Shown in pieces: positions 35,712 to 47,099 of a stretch of DNA of 64,000 nt. Within the stretch, counting starts at the first letter, position 1; the number at the start of each line of letters is the position of its first letter. The DNA is from Tetraselmis striata (taxonomy: Eukaryota; Chlorophyta; Chlorodendrophyceae; Chlorodendrales; Chlorodendraceae). The notes below the pieces were generated by a model. The model was not told the DNA's origin and did not search any database. It was given only the letters and a program-made list of their open reading frames with translations. The stretch lies in assembly GCA_006384855.1 (NCBI GenBank), contig VCJN01002033.1, positions 47,711 to 111,710 of the forward strand, in the 5' to 3' direction. A program made the position numbers and the translations under genes.

Positions 35712-37227
35712 ATGATTCGGCCGCCGCTGCTTGGCGCGGCGCAAAGCGCCTTGTTCGCGTGCGTGCTGGCGGGCGCAGCACTACGGGTTCTCCCAGCGCA
35801 CCTGGAAGGCAGCTGGGGGCAGGATCCCTGCGGAACCGCTATATTCGTGGGGGTGAGACCTGCCGGCTGCGCTGAAGACTGCGCCAATCCACATTCCGTT
35901 TGCATTCAAGCGTTTGCGGATTAATAAGAGTCTCTACAGCTGTAGAGCCACATGCGGCACACGCACATGCCGCCATTTATTGACGGAATGCTTGTGCTGC
36001 AGGTTATCTTCGTGTCAGTCTGGTCCCTCGTCCAGATCGCGTCCAGGCAAGCTGCTCACAAGGTAGGTGGCCAGGGAGGCACAGGCACTCGCAGATTTCC
36101 TGTGGCACAGGCCAGGCCCATTAGCTGGATGCGCCATGCAGGACTTAGGCGGCTCGCGGTGCCTGGCACGCAGGTGTGGTGGTTTCTGCTGGCATGGCCG
36201 GTTGGGGCGGTGGCGGCGAACGTGCTCTTTGTCGCGGCAGGCGCACCGATGTTCCGGTGACATCACAGCGCCCGTCTCAGTTTCAGGATGTGGATCAAGC
36301 CCTGACTGCTCCAGCTGTGCCGTCTGCCGCACGAGGGCGAGGGTGAGTGCGGGGGCGATGACTGACGTGCGCCCTTCCGCCATGCAGGAATGCATCTCAG
36401 ACAGCTCATTTTGCAGGCCTCCTCAGCGCGCTTCTGGTGGGTTTTCAGGCGACAGCCCGCATACATGAGAAAAGGAGCAGGCGTTGGGGGTCGGGGTCCA
36501 GCGGGACGTTGCGATCGCAGATAATGACACGAGCGAAGCTGTGCAGGTCGCCCCGCTAGTGGACGCAGGAGCAAATCATGTTGGCGGCAACCCACTGATG
36601 CAATGGTTGACCGCCACCCACGTCACCTCACGTTGACCCCACATAGGTCACCCGCATGCTTCACTCCGGGCAGATCACATGCCCAGTGCAGCGCTGCTCT
36701 AAAACAGGGCATGTGCTGCTCGCAGGCTGTCCCGGCTGAACGAACAGGGCATCCCATGCGGCGACAGGCAATCCGTCACCGCTCCGACTGTGCAGATTTA
36801 TTCGACAATCCTGGTGAGTGGTGGCAACAGTCCCCACCCCTCCCATTCACACACAAGCACATATGTTTGTCCAATGCACTGCCTTCGATCATGAGGTAGT
36901 AGGCATGTCTCCCTGGTGATGGGATGCCTCCCTGGTGATGGGATGCCTCCCGACCCGTGATGTCACTCTGCAGGGATGCCTTTGCGGCATGTGGCCGCTT
37001 CCCCTGGACTGGGCCAAGCCATGGCAGGTGCGCACAGCCCAGTCCGCTCTCGCAGCTGAAGTCAAGCCCCTTGCTTGGCGCGGCATGACACGGTCTGCCC
37101 GTTGCAGGTGTGGCCGACCAGCGTCATGATAGGCGCAATTTGTGGCAGCATCGCCGGATACCTTTTGAGCATCGGTGTCTTCTTAGCCGCGCCGCAGAGC
37201 AGCAGCCAGAACAGCAAGCAGGACTGA
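35712..37227 (+). CDS. PIGF: PIG-F, GPI-anchor biosynthesis protein
   Basis: Multi-pass ER membrane protein that pairs with PIG-O and PIG-G to add ethanolamine phosphate to GPI mannoses. Eight exons in consistent phase: 35712-35852, 36003-36062, 36174-36256, 36388-36436, 36547-36605, 36726-36813, 36974-37027, 37108-37227, total 217 residues, almost the length of human PIG-F (219). Hydrophobic helices include SALFACVLAGAALRVL, VIFVSVWSLVQIA, FLLAWPVGAVAANVLFVAAG and MIGAICGSIAGYLLSIGVF. The family signature near the end is CGMWPLPLDWAKPWQVWP, with PLDW at residues 170-173. GAP (in VAAGAPMF) and LLSALLVAPL match the middle of the family. For exon 4, GT donor 36437 was preferred to GC donor 36449 because it gives the better family match. 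Confidence 0.85.
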
Positions 37228-37466
37228 ACAGGGGTTGGTAGCTTGCTGCTTTATATGACGATTACAAAAAGTGCAGCTCCGAAGGATAAATGTGTACTCT
37301 CTGAAAGCAATTAACGACTTCTGTTTATTCCTCGTGCGCCCGAGGGACCCCAGGCACCACTCGCACAACGCGCAAAAAGCCCCGCGCCTACTCGGCCGGG
37401 ATGGGCCGCTTTGTGTGGTATAGTTGCCTGCGGCAACGATATTTTCTGGGGCAGCTGGGACCTTAG
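37228..37466. other. Intergenic, nothing recognised
   Basis: Short gap between the PIG-F stop and the convergent RWRDK-motif gene. No feature supported. Confidence 0.4.
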
Positions 37467-38129
37467 CTACAGCGGCTGGCCTAACGGGTTGTCGACCTGC
37501 GTCATGGCGGGGGGCTTCGCCACCTCATCCCGCTGCAACATCGCCACTTTGTTACGCCACCGTATATGCTGCGGGTGGTAGTGGATGCATGGCGCCGCAC
37601 AGTCGCCGGAGCCCCTGCCCCAGGATCCCGACTCCCCTTTCCCCTCCGTGCCCATCGCATCATCCTGCAGGTAGTGTAGCTTATCCCGCCACCGCATGTG
37701 CGCCACCCGCCCGGACTCGAGCCGCCGCGGTGTAGCACAGCTCTCGGACGCCGCTCGCGGAAGCGCAGTTCCCGGCATGAGGACGCTCCAGCGTTTCGCC
37801 AGCCGAGCCCCTCTGGCCGCCATCCGTGCTCGCGTCCTGCTTGTTTTGCAGGAACGCCACCTTGTCGCGCCAGCGCAGTCGTCCGGGTCGCGCGGAGCGA
37901 GGACGCGGCGCGGTGGCTACGACCGAGGTGTCGAAGCTATCGCCCCCCGGCATGCCGTCCCCCGAAACAGGGAGAAACGCCACACAGAGCCCTCGCAAAG
38001 GTACACTGCGCCAAGTTGTCCAGGAGTGACCGCGGGAGTAGCGACGACGTGGGCAGCGATCGGTAGGCCGCGGCACTTCCTGACGAGCACCGACATGAGC
38101 TTTGCTGGCTTGCTGCCAAGCATTGCCAC
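37467..38129 (-). CDS. Unknown protein with three RWRDK motifs, frame break inside
   Basis: Read downward: a start near 38129 (MLGSKPAKLMSVLVRKCRGL), then in another frame MPGGDSFDTSVVATAPRPRS and RLRWRDKVAFLQNK (37849-37878). After a frame change come VAHMRWRDKLHYLQDD (37666-37698) and QHIRWRNKVAMLQRDE (37532-37565), ending VDNPLGQPL and stop. The R-W-R-(D/N)-K-(V/L)-x-x-LQ unit recurs three times at unequal spacing within otherwise low-complexity, charged sequence. The first junction could be an intron (donor after GQLGA). The second change has no good splice sites and may be a frameshift or sequence error. Basic N-terminus compatible with organelle import, but not proven. No family recognised. 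Confidence 0.45.
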
Positions 38130-38624
38130 AGCTTCGCCGCTGCCGCTGCCCGCTGGCCGCTCGCGCGCGATCCCGCTCGTCGTCGCACGAGTGTAAACTA
38201 CTACCTGAACTCTGTACAGATACGCGCCTACGCGCGCCAGTCGTCGTACGGGCGTAATGCGTACGCGTTCGGGTGTAACATGTTGTGTGCGCTACACTTA
38301 TTCGATGACAGCACGCGCGCACGGCGGTGAGATTATTATATTTAAATTGTCGTTCGCCTCGCCCGCCCGGGACAGGACTACGACTGGTACAGCAAGGGAC
38401 CTGGTACCGGGAGCAACAGAGAAAAACTAGCAGCGTGATTATGCAGCAGCGGAACAGCGCGACCGCTGGCAGCATATACAATCCACCTCACCCTGGCCGT
38501 GACCTTGCGAGGCCTGCTCGGCCGATAGCACTCCTCCTTCAGCACTAGCTATATATCCCCCGGCTGTGGCCGCCGCTGCGCGCGCCCTCGAAGGCCCCAG
38601 TTTCCGCGCCTGCGCGGGCATACC
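38130..38624. other. Probable divergent promoter region
   Basis: About 500 bp between the minus-strand RWRDK gene and the plus-strand Rab escort protein gene. CTATATATCCC near 38545 lies about 80 nt before the Rab escort ATG. No other element assigned. Confidence 0.4.
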
Positions 38625-41600
38625 ATGGCGATCGAGCCCACCGAGTTCGATCTCATAGCACTAGGCACCGGCCTGCCCGAGTCTATCCTGGCGGGGTGCG
38701 TGCCCCCCCCCCCCCCCCCCCCCCCCACCCCCCCCCCGGACCCACTCTCCACGGATCCCTGTTGCGCTGCAGAGACGTGGCAGGGGACTCGCAGGCTGCG
38801 TGGTGCCTTGCGTGAACGGGCCCACGGGGCGAGTTAGTAATGCTTCACGCAGCCGAAAGTGGTGTGGTGAAGAGGCACGTTCATGCTGGACAAGCGGACA
38901 TGCCCATGATGGCGTGATTGGGTAGGCGAGTGCAGAACGGCTTCCAGGTGTATAGATGGCTGGATGGCTGGCTGGAAGGCGGGGAGCACGGTGAGCGAGC
39001 GGAGCGCCGTCAGCATCGATAAGACCGAATCTTCCGCAATGTCTGTCTGCCAGGGCGGCGGCCAAAGCGGGCAAGTCGGTGCTGCACCTCGATGGCGCAG
39101 AGCAGTACGGCTCGCACTGGGCCGGCCTCTCGCTGGACGCGTTCTTGAAGTGGGTGGAGGCGACGCACGACCGCGCGTCTGCGCCGCGCAGCGACCCCGC
39201 CCCCGCGGTGCCGGTGCCGGAGCCGCCAGGCCTGCTGCATGCTGTGCGAGAGCCGCCGCCCCTGTACCGTGGCTTTGAGCTGCTCTGCGGGGACATGAGC
39301 CTGATGAGCCAGGCGCGCGACTTTGTGGTGGATCTCGCGCCCAAGGTCAGCGCCTCCTCCCCCTCCCCCCCCCCCCCACCACCAGGCTGACGGTGGCCTT
39401 TGTCTCCCAGCTTGCACCCCAACTGACGCATCCACCCTGCGCCCGCATCAGCTTGCGCTAGCGGCAGGCAATCTGGTGGATGGACTCGTGCAGTCGGGCG
39501 CGCACAACTACATGGAGTTTAAGCTGCTGCAGGGCAGCTCGTTGTGGCAGCATGGCAAGCTGTGCGCTGTGCCAGCCTCGCGCGCGGACATCTTCAAGGT
39601 GGCGACCTACATCGCTTTGTCTACCCCCCCTCCCCTCCGCACACCCAGCACCCCACCCTCAAGCTCTCTCACATGGGCTGCGTCACGGCCTGGCACTGTC
39701 GTGGCGCTGCACGCTGAACGGGCCTCCTGGGGGTGCAGGACCGCCGGCTGACGCTCGGGGACAAGCGCAAGCTGATGCGGCTGCTGAAGGAGGTGGTGGA
39801 TCCATCCAGCGACGCGGCCGAGAGAAACGCCCCAGCGTTTGATGACCGGCCGCTGGTGCAGCTGCTGGAGGAACAGGTGAGCCGCCCCGCCAGCCTTCGG
39901 TACTGCCAACTGCTCGCGTGCCTATGGCGGTGGCACCTGTCTCAAGGCCGCAACGCTGAGCTGACTACCCCGCCCGGGCTGTCCCCACTGACAGGGCCTG
40001 TCGCAGGAGCTGCAGGAGTTTGTCATGTACGGCCTTGTGTTGGCTACTACTGACCAGGGCAGCGGTGCACCGCCTGCCTCGGCCCGGATCTCGGCTGCGG
40101 AGGGCAAGGTGGGGGCATGGCGCTCGCTATTCCGCGCGGACATGCGAACACATGCGCCCACACGCTGCGGTAGCTGGCACTCAGGGACCTGCCCGTACGC
40201 TCGGCCTTGGAACATACCGCAGGTTCCTTTTGGCACTCACATGCCGCGAGTGTCAGGCAGAGATGTCAGTTCCCAATGCTGCTATCGCTACCTTTACTCT
40301 CGGCGTGCGCATGTTGTTGCTCACTCGTACAGCGTCATGGCGCTCCTGCGCGGTGGGGCTTCCCCGGGCAGATCACCGCCCGGGCGCAAGCAAGGGCGTG
40401 TGGCGCGCGCCGCTTGCCGTGCGCGTGCTGAGGGGTGCGCCGTGATGGCAGGCGGCCATGCTCAAGTACATCGCGTCAGCGGGGCGCCACGGCCCAGGGA
40501 CGGGCGCCTTCATCCTGCCCCTGTATGGCTCGGGCGAGATCCCGCAGGTGAGGCAAGACTTTGCACCAATTGCACGCACGTGTACGTGTATGCGGGAATG
40601 ACTTGGGGAGCGGTGGGGAGACTTGCAAATGGACGTCGGTTTTCTGGCACCATCCAAGCATGTATTTAGGCACACTGGTGCTGTCCAGCGACAGTATCAG
40701 CGCACATGCGTTCTGACATTGGGGAGTCGCCATGCGACCGCCCCCTCGCCCCCAGGCGTTTTGCCGGGTGGGCGCGGTGGGCGGCGCTACCTACGTGCTG
40801 CGCTGCCCGGTGGACGGCATCGTGACGGCGTCGGGCAGCGACGGCGGCGCGGTGCTGGCGGTGAGGACAGGCGAGGGGCAGCTGCTGCGCTGCCGCGCCC
40901 TGGTGGGCAACGCGGAGACGCTCTACGGGCTGCTGCCGCCCGAGCGACTGTCGCTGGGCGGCTGGATTTCCCGCTGCGTTGCCATCACCGACGGTCCGAT
41001 CCAGGCGAGCCCCGCTTCCTCCTTGCCACCTCCACGCCTACCCCCCAGCATGATTCGCTGACTTGTTTCGCTTGCCGCTGCCGCTGCTAACATGCGCGCC
41101 TGGCCGGGCTTCAGGAAGGCGAGTCGATGTCGCTGGTGGTCATCCCGCCGCGCGCTCTGGACGGACACAACGCAGCGGCGATACACGTGCTGCAGCTGGG
41201 CCCCGCAGCCGCGGTCACGCCTGCCGGCAGTAACCGGTAACCCGCCCCCCGGGCCGACCCTCCCGCCCGGGTGGCGCCAGCTCTGCCCCGCCCATGCTGA
41301 CAGCGCTGCCCCGGCTGCTGCCAGGTACCTGGTCTACTTCACCACCGCGGCGTCCTCGCCCAGCGCCACAGCGGCACAGGACCTGCGCCCAGCCGTCGAC
41401 GCGCTGCTGCGGGTGCCGCCGGACTTGGAGCCAGCGCCTGCGACCGGGAGCCCAGCTGCTGCGGGAACTAAGGGCAGGGCTGAGGGTGAGGGCGAGCAGG
41501 GCGAGCAGGGCGGGTCCCCTGCCAGGCCGGACTTCAGGCCGCGCGTTCTGGTGATGGGCTTCTACCAGCAAGCCACCGCAGTGGAGCTGGATCCCGAGGC

Positions 41601-42064
41601 GCACATCCCACCCAATGTGGCGCTGTGTCCAATGCCGGATGGCGGTTTGGAATACTCGCAGGTGGGGGCGGCGCCCACGTGTACCTGGCCGTGGCTGGCA
41701 TATCCATCCTGCCGTGAATACTGCCTCAGTTGGGTAGGGGTGCTGCATGTTCCGGATGTTTGATTGGCAGGCAGGCGCCCTGAACCCCCCCCCCCCCCCC
41801 CCTTCCTGCCCGAACCACCCGCCTTCCCCTCTTTGCTGTCGCCGCCCCCTGCAGTGCATGCAGCAGGCCAAGCAGCTGTACGGGCAGCTGTTCCCGGGGG
41901 AGCCCGCCATGTTCTCCGCCCCCGCGGGAGGCGCTGCCGCGGACCCCTTGGCGGACGACTCGGACGAGGACGCCATCGAGGCGCTGGGCGCGGCGCTGCA
42001 GGCGGCAGGCATCCCCACGCAACCGGCCAGCGGCACGGACGCGCCCAGCGAGGGCTCCACGTAG
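38625..42064 (+). CDS. REP: Rab escort protein (REP / choroideremia-like)
   Basis: Presents newly made Rab GTPases to Rab geranylgeranyl transferase in the cytosol and delivers them to membranes. Ten exons in exact phase: 38625-38695, 39054-39345, 39452-39598, 39739-39876, 39995-40108, 40452-40547, 40756-41004, 41115-41236, 41325-41661, 41855-42064; 591 residues. Motifs of the GDI/REP fold: FDLIALGTGLPESILAG, AAKAGKSVLHLDGAEQYGSH, ARDFVVDLAPK, NYMEFKLLQGSSLWQHGKL and SRADIF. Then ILPLYGSGEIPQAFCRVGAV, the Rab-binding-platform region. An insert after the dinucleotide-like segment and an acidic tail (DDSDEDAIEALGAALQ) favour REP over GDI (about 450 residues). The intron after 41004 has a GC donor. 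Introns 1, 2 and 9 carry C tracts, that of intron 1 only 7 nt from the donor. Confidence 0.93.
38703..38726 (+). repeat. Homopolymer C tract 7 nt after a 5' splice site
   Basis: 24 C in intron 1 of the Rab escort gene, starting right after gtgcgtg. Confidence 0.95.
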
Positions 42065-42709
42065 CCCTTCCTCCTGCGCCACATGCAACGACGAGGAGGC
42101 GCAGCCGGCGGGCAAGCTCCTACCCTATCGCAACTGTCGAATTGCCCCCTTCGCGTCCGGCATGTTAACGGGACACGGAGAGAAAGCAAACCGCAGCATC
42201 CCCTCTAACCCCCCTTCCTGTGCCAGGCATACTTTGTCGGCCGTCCCGTGTGTTTTGGTGGCGGCAACCTTTTGTCACGTTCAGAAGTACAGCAGCGTCT
42301 CGACACCCCACAACCATGCATGTGCGGCGATCCGAACCTGGTGTTCGCCCAACCCTCTGACATTTTTCGGCAGACAACTTTTGGGGAAGGATGACCCAGG
42401 GGGGGGGGGGGGGGGGGGCAAAGGACAGGAGACGATGACTTTTTTGGTGGAGTGTATGTGTTGCAGCCTTCCGATGATATAAGGAGTAATGAGTAATTAA
42501 GTATTGAAGCTATTACTCAAGTTTTTAGCTTATTTGCGCCGTGCATGCCTGTCCAGGATACGTGAGCAGGGGTGGCGGTGTCGTCCCAGCGATTCCGTAG
42601 CTGATCAGGGAGGCCACCCCCTGTGCCATATCTGATGTTGGCTTATTCTCTGCTGTGGGGTTTGGGGGGGGGGGGGCACTCTGGCCGCCCATCACGAGTG
42701 AGGCCATCC
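42065..42709. other. Convergent 3' ends, no gene seen
   Basis: Between the Rab escort and PSSAR-protein stops. Two G tracts (about 42400-42418 and 42663-42676). Confidence 0.5.
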
Positions 42710-43660
42710 CTACAGGTGGTTCGGCATGAGTTTGTTCTTCATGTTGTCGAAGCTGCTCCCCGCCTTGGAGAGCATGTTTCGGAAGAGTTCCTTGCTGGAA
42801 GGGCTCTGCGCCTCGGCCTCGGCCGACGAGCCCGACTGCTCCATATCCTCCAGCTGCAGGTCAAGCTGCCGTGGCAGGCCGGGCGGCGGCTGGAACGACG
42901 TCACCTCATTCGCCCCTGTCGCTTGCCAATTCCTCATGGTTGCCCGCCCCAGCGTGCTCGGCTTGAAGGGTATCTGCGCACGGAGAGCCAATCGGAGGTC
43001 AGTAGTGAGGAGCGCGGTTGCTGAGGTACCGAGTTGATTCACCCTGCCTACCCTGCCAGTACGGATTCCCTTCTATCACTCATTTCCGCACCCAGGCGGG
43101 ATGATGGAGCACGCCAACTCGCCATATCCAGCACAGCGCCGGGGACCCGCAGCACTACGGCTCTTGATATATCGCAACACCTCCCCGTCCGCGGCCCTTA
43201 TAGCGCGGTGCTTGGGTGCGGTGTCGGCATGGGAGGAGAGGCGCACCTCCTGGACCCCCTGCGGCCGCGCCCCTCGCAGCTCCGCATGAGCTGACGACTC
43301 GACCTCAAAGGATCGGGCATCCGAGGTGGTGTTTGCGCGCCTGAAGCGGCTGAAGGTCAAACCTGGAGAAGATGGGCGCACGGAGCTGGGCCGGACCAGG
43401 CGCGCGGATGAGGGGCGCTCCGGGGCCGGCAGGGGCGAGGCTGGACGCGCAGAGGCTGGGCGTGCGGAGGCGGGCCTGGCAGAGGCTGGCCGAGCGGAGG
43501 AGGGCTTGGCGGAGGAGGGACGGGAGCCACCCGAGGAGCCTGGCCTGGATTCCCACCCGGAGCGAGCGGAACCGGGCCTTGAGCCACCGGCGGAGCAGGG
43601 GCGGCTGCCGGCCTTGCCGTCCTCCTTTACAACCACCGCCGTCCGCACAGCGGCGGCCAT
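42710..43660 (-). CDS. Basic, disordered protein with PSSAR/PASAR repeats
   Basis: Two exons in phase, 43660-43181 and 42973-42710, 247 residues from the ATG at 43660. A CAG acceptor 13 nt upstream of that ATG suggests an earlier exon, non-coding or coding. Residues 15-90 are a run of short (P)SSARP, SRPGSA and ARPAS units, basic and proline/serine-rich, which predicts disorder. Later sequence includes PSSPGLTFSRFRRANTTSD, then FKPSTLGRATMRNW, PPPGLPRQLDLQLEDMEQ, and a helical end KELFRNMLSKAGSSFDNM. No enzyme domain. Such composition is common in microtubule- or cilia-associated proteins, but that is only a compositional analogy. The intron boundaries were chosen because both exons are multiples of three. 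Confidence 0.55.
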
Positions 43661-44899
43661 CTTCTTGTGGTATCTGCAAGGCACGGGTCCGCAAAGCAGG
43701 AGAGGCGTCAGTGGCGCATTCCCTGTCTTCTGAGCACTCGGCACACGGACTCATCCCGGGACAGCTCGCCGCTAGACTCTCAGCGGTGGTTTTTTACTGC
43801 TCTGCTACGCCTCGACATAGCGGGGAAGTTAACTGCTCTAGACCGCCATCAAAGCTGCCAGCAGTGACGTTGCGGGGTATGATAGCGCCTGCAGCAGCGG
43901 CATGCGGCCGGGGGGGGGGGGGGGGGGGGGGGGTGCCCGTACAGTACAGCGTGTACGCCGAGTACGACGCCGTAACGCCGTGTACGTATAGGCGCTCAAG
44001 CCGACCAATGAAGCAAGGCATAACGACCAACGTGTCGGGGCAGAAACCTAGTCCACTCCAACAGCGAACGGTGCATATGTAGGTGGTGTACCCCGTGGTC
44101 GTTAGGAACCGGCAGTGCTACTGGTACGGCTTGTATTAAGTGAGGTTCCCACGACAGTCGAAGACATGCCGCCCTTGGTTCCCGACCCCGGAGGACCAAC
44201 CGGACAGGCTACGAGGCAAGACAGCTCCGCCGCCATGCCCTGTCCGCCTTCGGAATTTCGCAGCCGAACGGGGCGTGAGGCAAATGGGGTCATGTGAGTT
44301 TCTCAGTGGAAGCTTGACACGAGGGTTGCCGCCTAGCCCAAGGCTAGTTCGCCGCCCGGCGAGTGTGAGGTTGTGAATTCAGCAGCGGAGCCTTTATGTG
44401 AACTGTACTTTATTGCACGTGCACGCTGGCAGGATGGGACTACCCTGTACACGCCGCGGCAGCACGCTACTGCAGGTTTCACTCACCCCATGCGGTGGCT
44501 CTGCTGTCGATCGCACCGCCTTGTTGCCCCGTTCCTCCGCGTAGCGCTGAGAAATTAACCTTGAAGTGGCGACCGTGACTTTCCAGACGAATCTAAAACT
44601 GGAGACCTTGCCCTGCTATCGACACGGCAGGCTTCTGTCGCCCTTATCGACTTATGAACTGGTACTCAATACGCGACCTGCTGCTCGGACGCTACTACCA
44701 CGGCTGCGTTTTACTACTGCTGCTACTACCTGTAGCTTACTACTGCTGGCACCTTAGCAGGTGCCTCCGCGGAATGGCTAGGCGGATCATAGTAATTATG
44801 GTAATGTGCCCTTGTCGCTACTGCATGGCATGATTGACTGTAAGGATTGTTACGTCCTTCATTAGATACATGTCCTCTCTTTTTTACATCAGGGCTTTA
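43661..44899. other. Intergenic, no gene seen
   Basis: Contains a 22-nt G tract (about 43911-43932) and palindrome-like GTAC-rich sequence at 43938-43990. No conserved protein or RNA gene recognised. Confidence 0.45.
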
Positions 44900-46320
44900 A
44901 CATATGGCCACTTCAAATAGAACTAACAGCAACTATGAATGGTTGCCGGCAAACGAGAGACATATGCATGAAACCAAAGTCGAGGAGGAGGCCAGGGAGC
45001 CAAGAACCAAGGCAGAGCCAAGGGAACCAAGAAGTCGCCAACTAAGCTGCCAAGAACCAAAGGGTCAAGGGAATCACTATGGCCAAGGAACGACCAGAAA
45101 GACCGAAAGGGGGACATGGAATCAATGGGGACCACCACCCCGGTGTAGGCCATACATCAGCTGCGGCGAGTAGTTACGCTTGCAGCAAATGACCTGGGTC
45201 ATGGCAACACATGCCAACGAGCGACGCGACGCAAGCGCATGAGCACCAATGAACACGTGCCGCGCGCGGCCGCGACCCCGCCAAGAACGTTGTCTGCATG
45301 TGCCATGTTGATGAGCAAGGAGAAACGGCGGCGCCACGCAGACAAGAGCTGGCCGATTTTTTGGCCGATGTGTGTGTGGCTAGCTTTCGCGAGCTTCACC
45401 AAGAAGGCCTCAGCGTGCGGGGCCAGCGAGCCGAACTCGGAAACGGCGAAAGGAACAAAATAAAGCGAAGCATACCGGCGGCGTTTCGGACACCCTCGTC
45501 ATACTTTTGGATTTTGTGGCGCTCTGCAGCCCGCAATGCATTCGTTGGATCCGAGCTTGACACGCCGAGGTTAGGGGCAATGGTGGTATCGACAGCAACC
45601 GTGTTCCCGCGGATACCACCATACCCAAAAAGCCCAACATCGGCCGGCAGGCCGTCGCTGCCCTTCGGAAGAGAAACAGCACCGACGGGTCCGTGAGGAT
45701 CTGGACACCCACGCTCAGGGCGGACTTCACGTCGTGGCAAAACGTCGGAAAGGCCATGTTCCGCCAACTCGTGTACGGCGTGATTGGAGTTGCCCCCCAG
45801 AGCAACGTGCCACGTGATCAACATATGCGACCGCCCAAGTTGAAGGAGTGAATATCACGCCAACTTCCTCAAAACGGGCCAGCATGCCTTGTACCGAGAA
45901 GAAGCAAAAAACACAAGGGCAAGGCTCGCCAAGGGAGAGGACAGGAGCCGCCAAAAGGCCAAATGGACGGCAAGCGGCAACGCGGAACATGAAATCGTAG
46001 TACTCTGGGTAACGCTCACGGACTTCACCAAGGCGACCCTCACTTGGAGGATCAGTAACCAAGAACGTTGTCGCGGCGCGTAAGAGGCGGCTCCGGAAGC
46101 ATTTTAAAATGCCAGGGCCGCTTGTAGGCGTACGCGAAGCAAGCTTTGCGAAGCGGACCGTGAATGCGGTGGCTCAGGGTTTCCTGGACTTTAAGCATGG
46201 AGCGCAAGGGGAAGTCCGAGTAATGCGGGATAGCTTGGAGGTCGGCCGCGAGCGCATCGCAGACGCCGGCTCAGCCCCAGCGGCCGAGCAGCCGGCACGG
46301 GCAACGTGAGAGCGCTTGGA
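44900..46320 (-). mobile_element. Reverse-transcriptase-type element remnant, copy 2
   Basis: Longer relative of 10310-11095. Downward from about 46300 it reads ADLQAIPHYSDFPLRSML, HGPLRKACFAYAYKRPWHF and LPEPPLTRRDNVLGY. Then, in shifted frames, RERYPEYYDFMFRVAAC, NHAVHELAEHGLSDVLPRRE, GLPADVGLFGYGGIRGNTVA, RHKIQKYDEGVRNAAG, VPFAVSEFGSLAPHAEAFLV, HIGQKIGQLLSAWRRRFSLL. The order (H-A-V..L, R-P-A-D-V, A-x-K-x-x-K-Y, P-F-A-x-S-E-F-G, W-R-R-R-F-S) resembles the segment following the RT in a widespread group of non-LTR-like elements. Several frameshifts; no intact RT active site seen, so inactive. Confidence 0.5.
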
Positions 46321-46640
46321 GGGGAGCAACTTAGGTATCAACTATTAGGTAGTCGCAGCTGTATAGGGCGGTACAGGGAAGTGCGTCACTAAGTCGCTGC
46401 TATAATATCTGCGCTCGCGCCCGAGCAGAGCGGCGACGCGAGGGTTGGTCGCAGCAGTACCGGGTAGATAGTCGCTGCGCTACCGCCGCATGTAAAACTA
46501 AGGATTTAAAACGTAGCAATGATCAGTTGTATTTAGAATCCCTATAGTGCTAGGGGTAGAAATACAGTCACGACGAGCAGGACCGGTAGTCGGTAGCGAC
46601 TGAACCCGCTACCGCGGAATAAGGTTTAAATACAACGGTG
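46321..46640. repeat. Cluster of TAGTCGCTA-type motifs
   Basis: Five or more occurrences of AGTCGC / GCGACT words (46350-46620), several as TAGTCGCTGC or TAGCGACTGA. The motif also occurs near 2750, 11440-11530, 14350, 25010, 34985, 48860 and 49205. Confidence 0.6.
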
Positions 46641-46670
46641 GTTGACAAGGAATCGCAAAAGATCCGCATG

Positions 46671-46920
46671 TCATACATGTAGTTACATGAGCTATCTGCA
46701 AAAGGCGATCAGGAAATCACCCGAAAAGGCAGTAGGAAACGTCCACTACAACAATTGCGAGGTGGAAGCAGCAGCAGAAGAGGGTGTGAATATGAGCAGC
46801 CACGTGCAGTCGCATCATACTTGGCCGTCTGCACTCCGGCAAAGAGAATGCCGCCCAAGGTACCATGCACGCAAAAAGGGACTCGCTGCAACAACCCCTG
46901 CCGCGTGCGCGACGGGTGAT
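46671..46920 (+). repeat. Dispersed repeat, copy 2 (pair at 2001-2270)
   Basis: Same-orientation partner of 2001-2270, described there. This copy lacks a few short segments present in the other. Confidence 0.75.
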
Positions 46921-47099
46921 GGAGGAAGGCATGTCACATATGTGCTTGCATGCAGCCGCATATTACATAGCCATACAGCCATATCGCTATCCGGTACACT
47001 ACGGGCCGGCGGCCGAGCACCGGTACGTTGTACGTTGTTGCGTTGTACGAGTATCGATCACGGGCAGCCGAGAATCGGTACGAGTACAGCTATCACCTC

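Noticed and set aside
36437-36448. GC donor at 36449 in PIG-F
   Set aside because: The GT donor at 36437 keeps phase and gives a better match to the LLSALL-P family pattern.
38625-42064. Rab GDP-dissociation inhibitor as the identity of the 38.6 kb gene
   Set aside because: Length (591 residues), the spacer insert and the acidic tail fit REP, not GDI.
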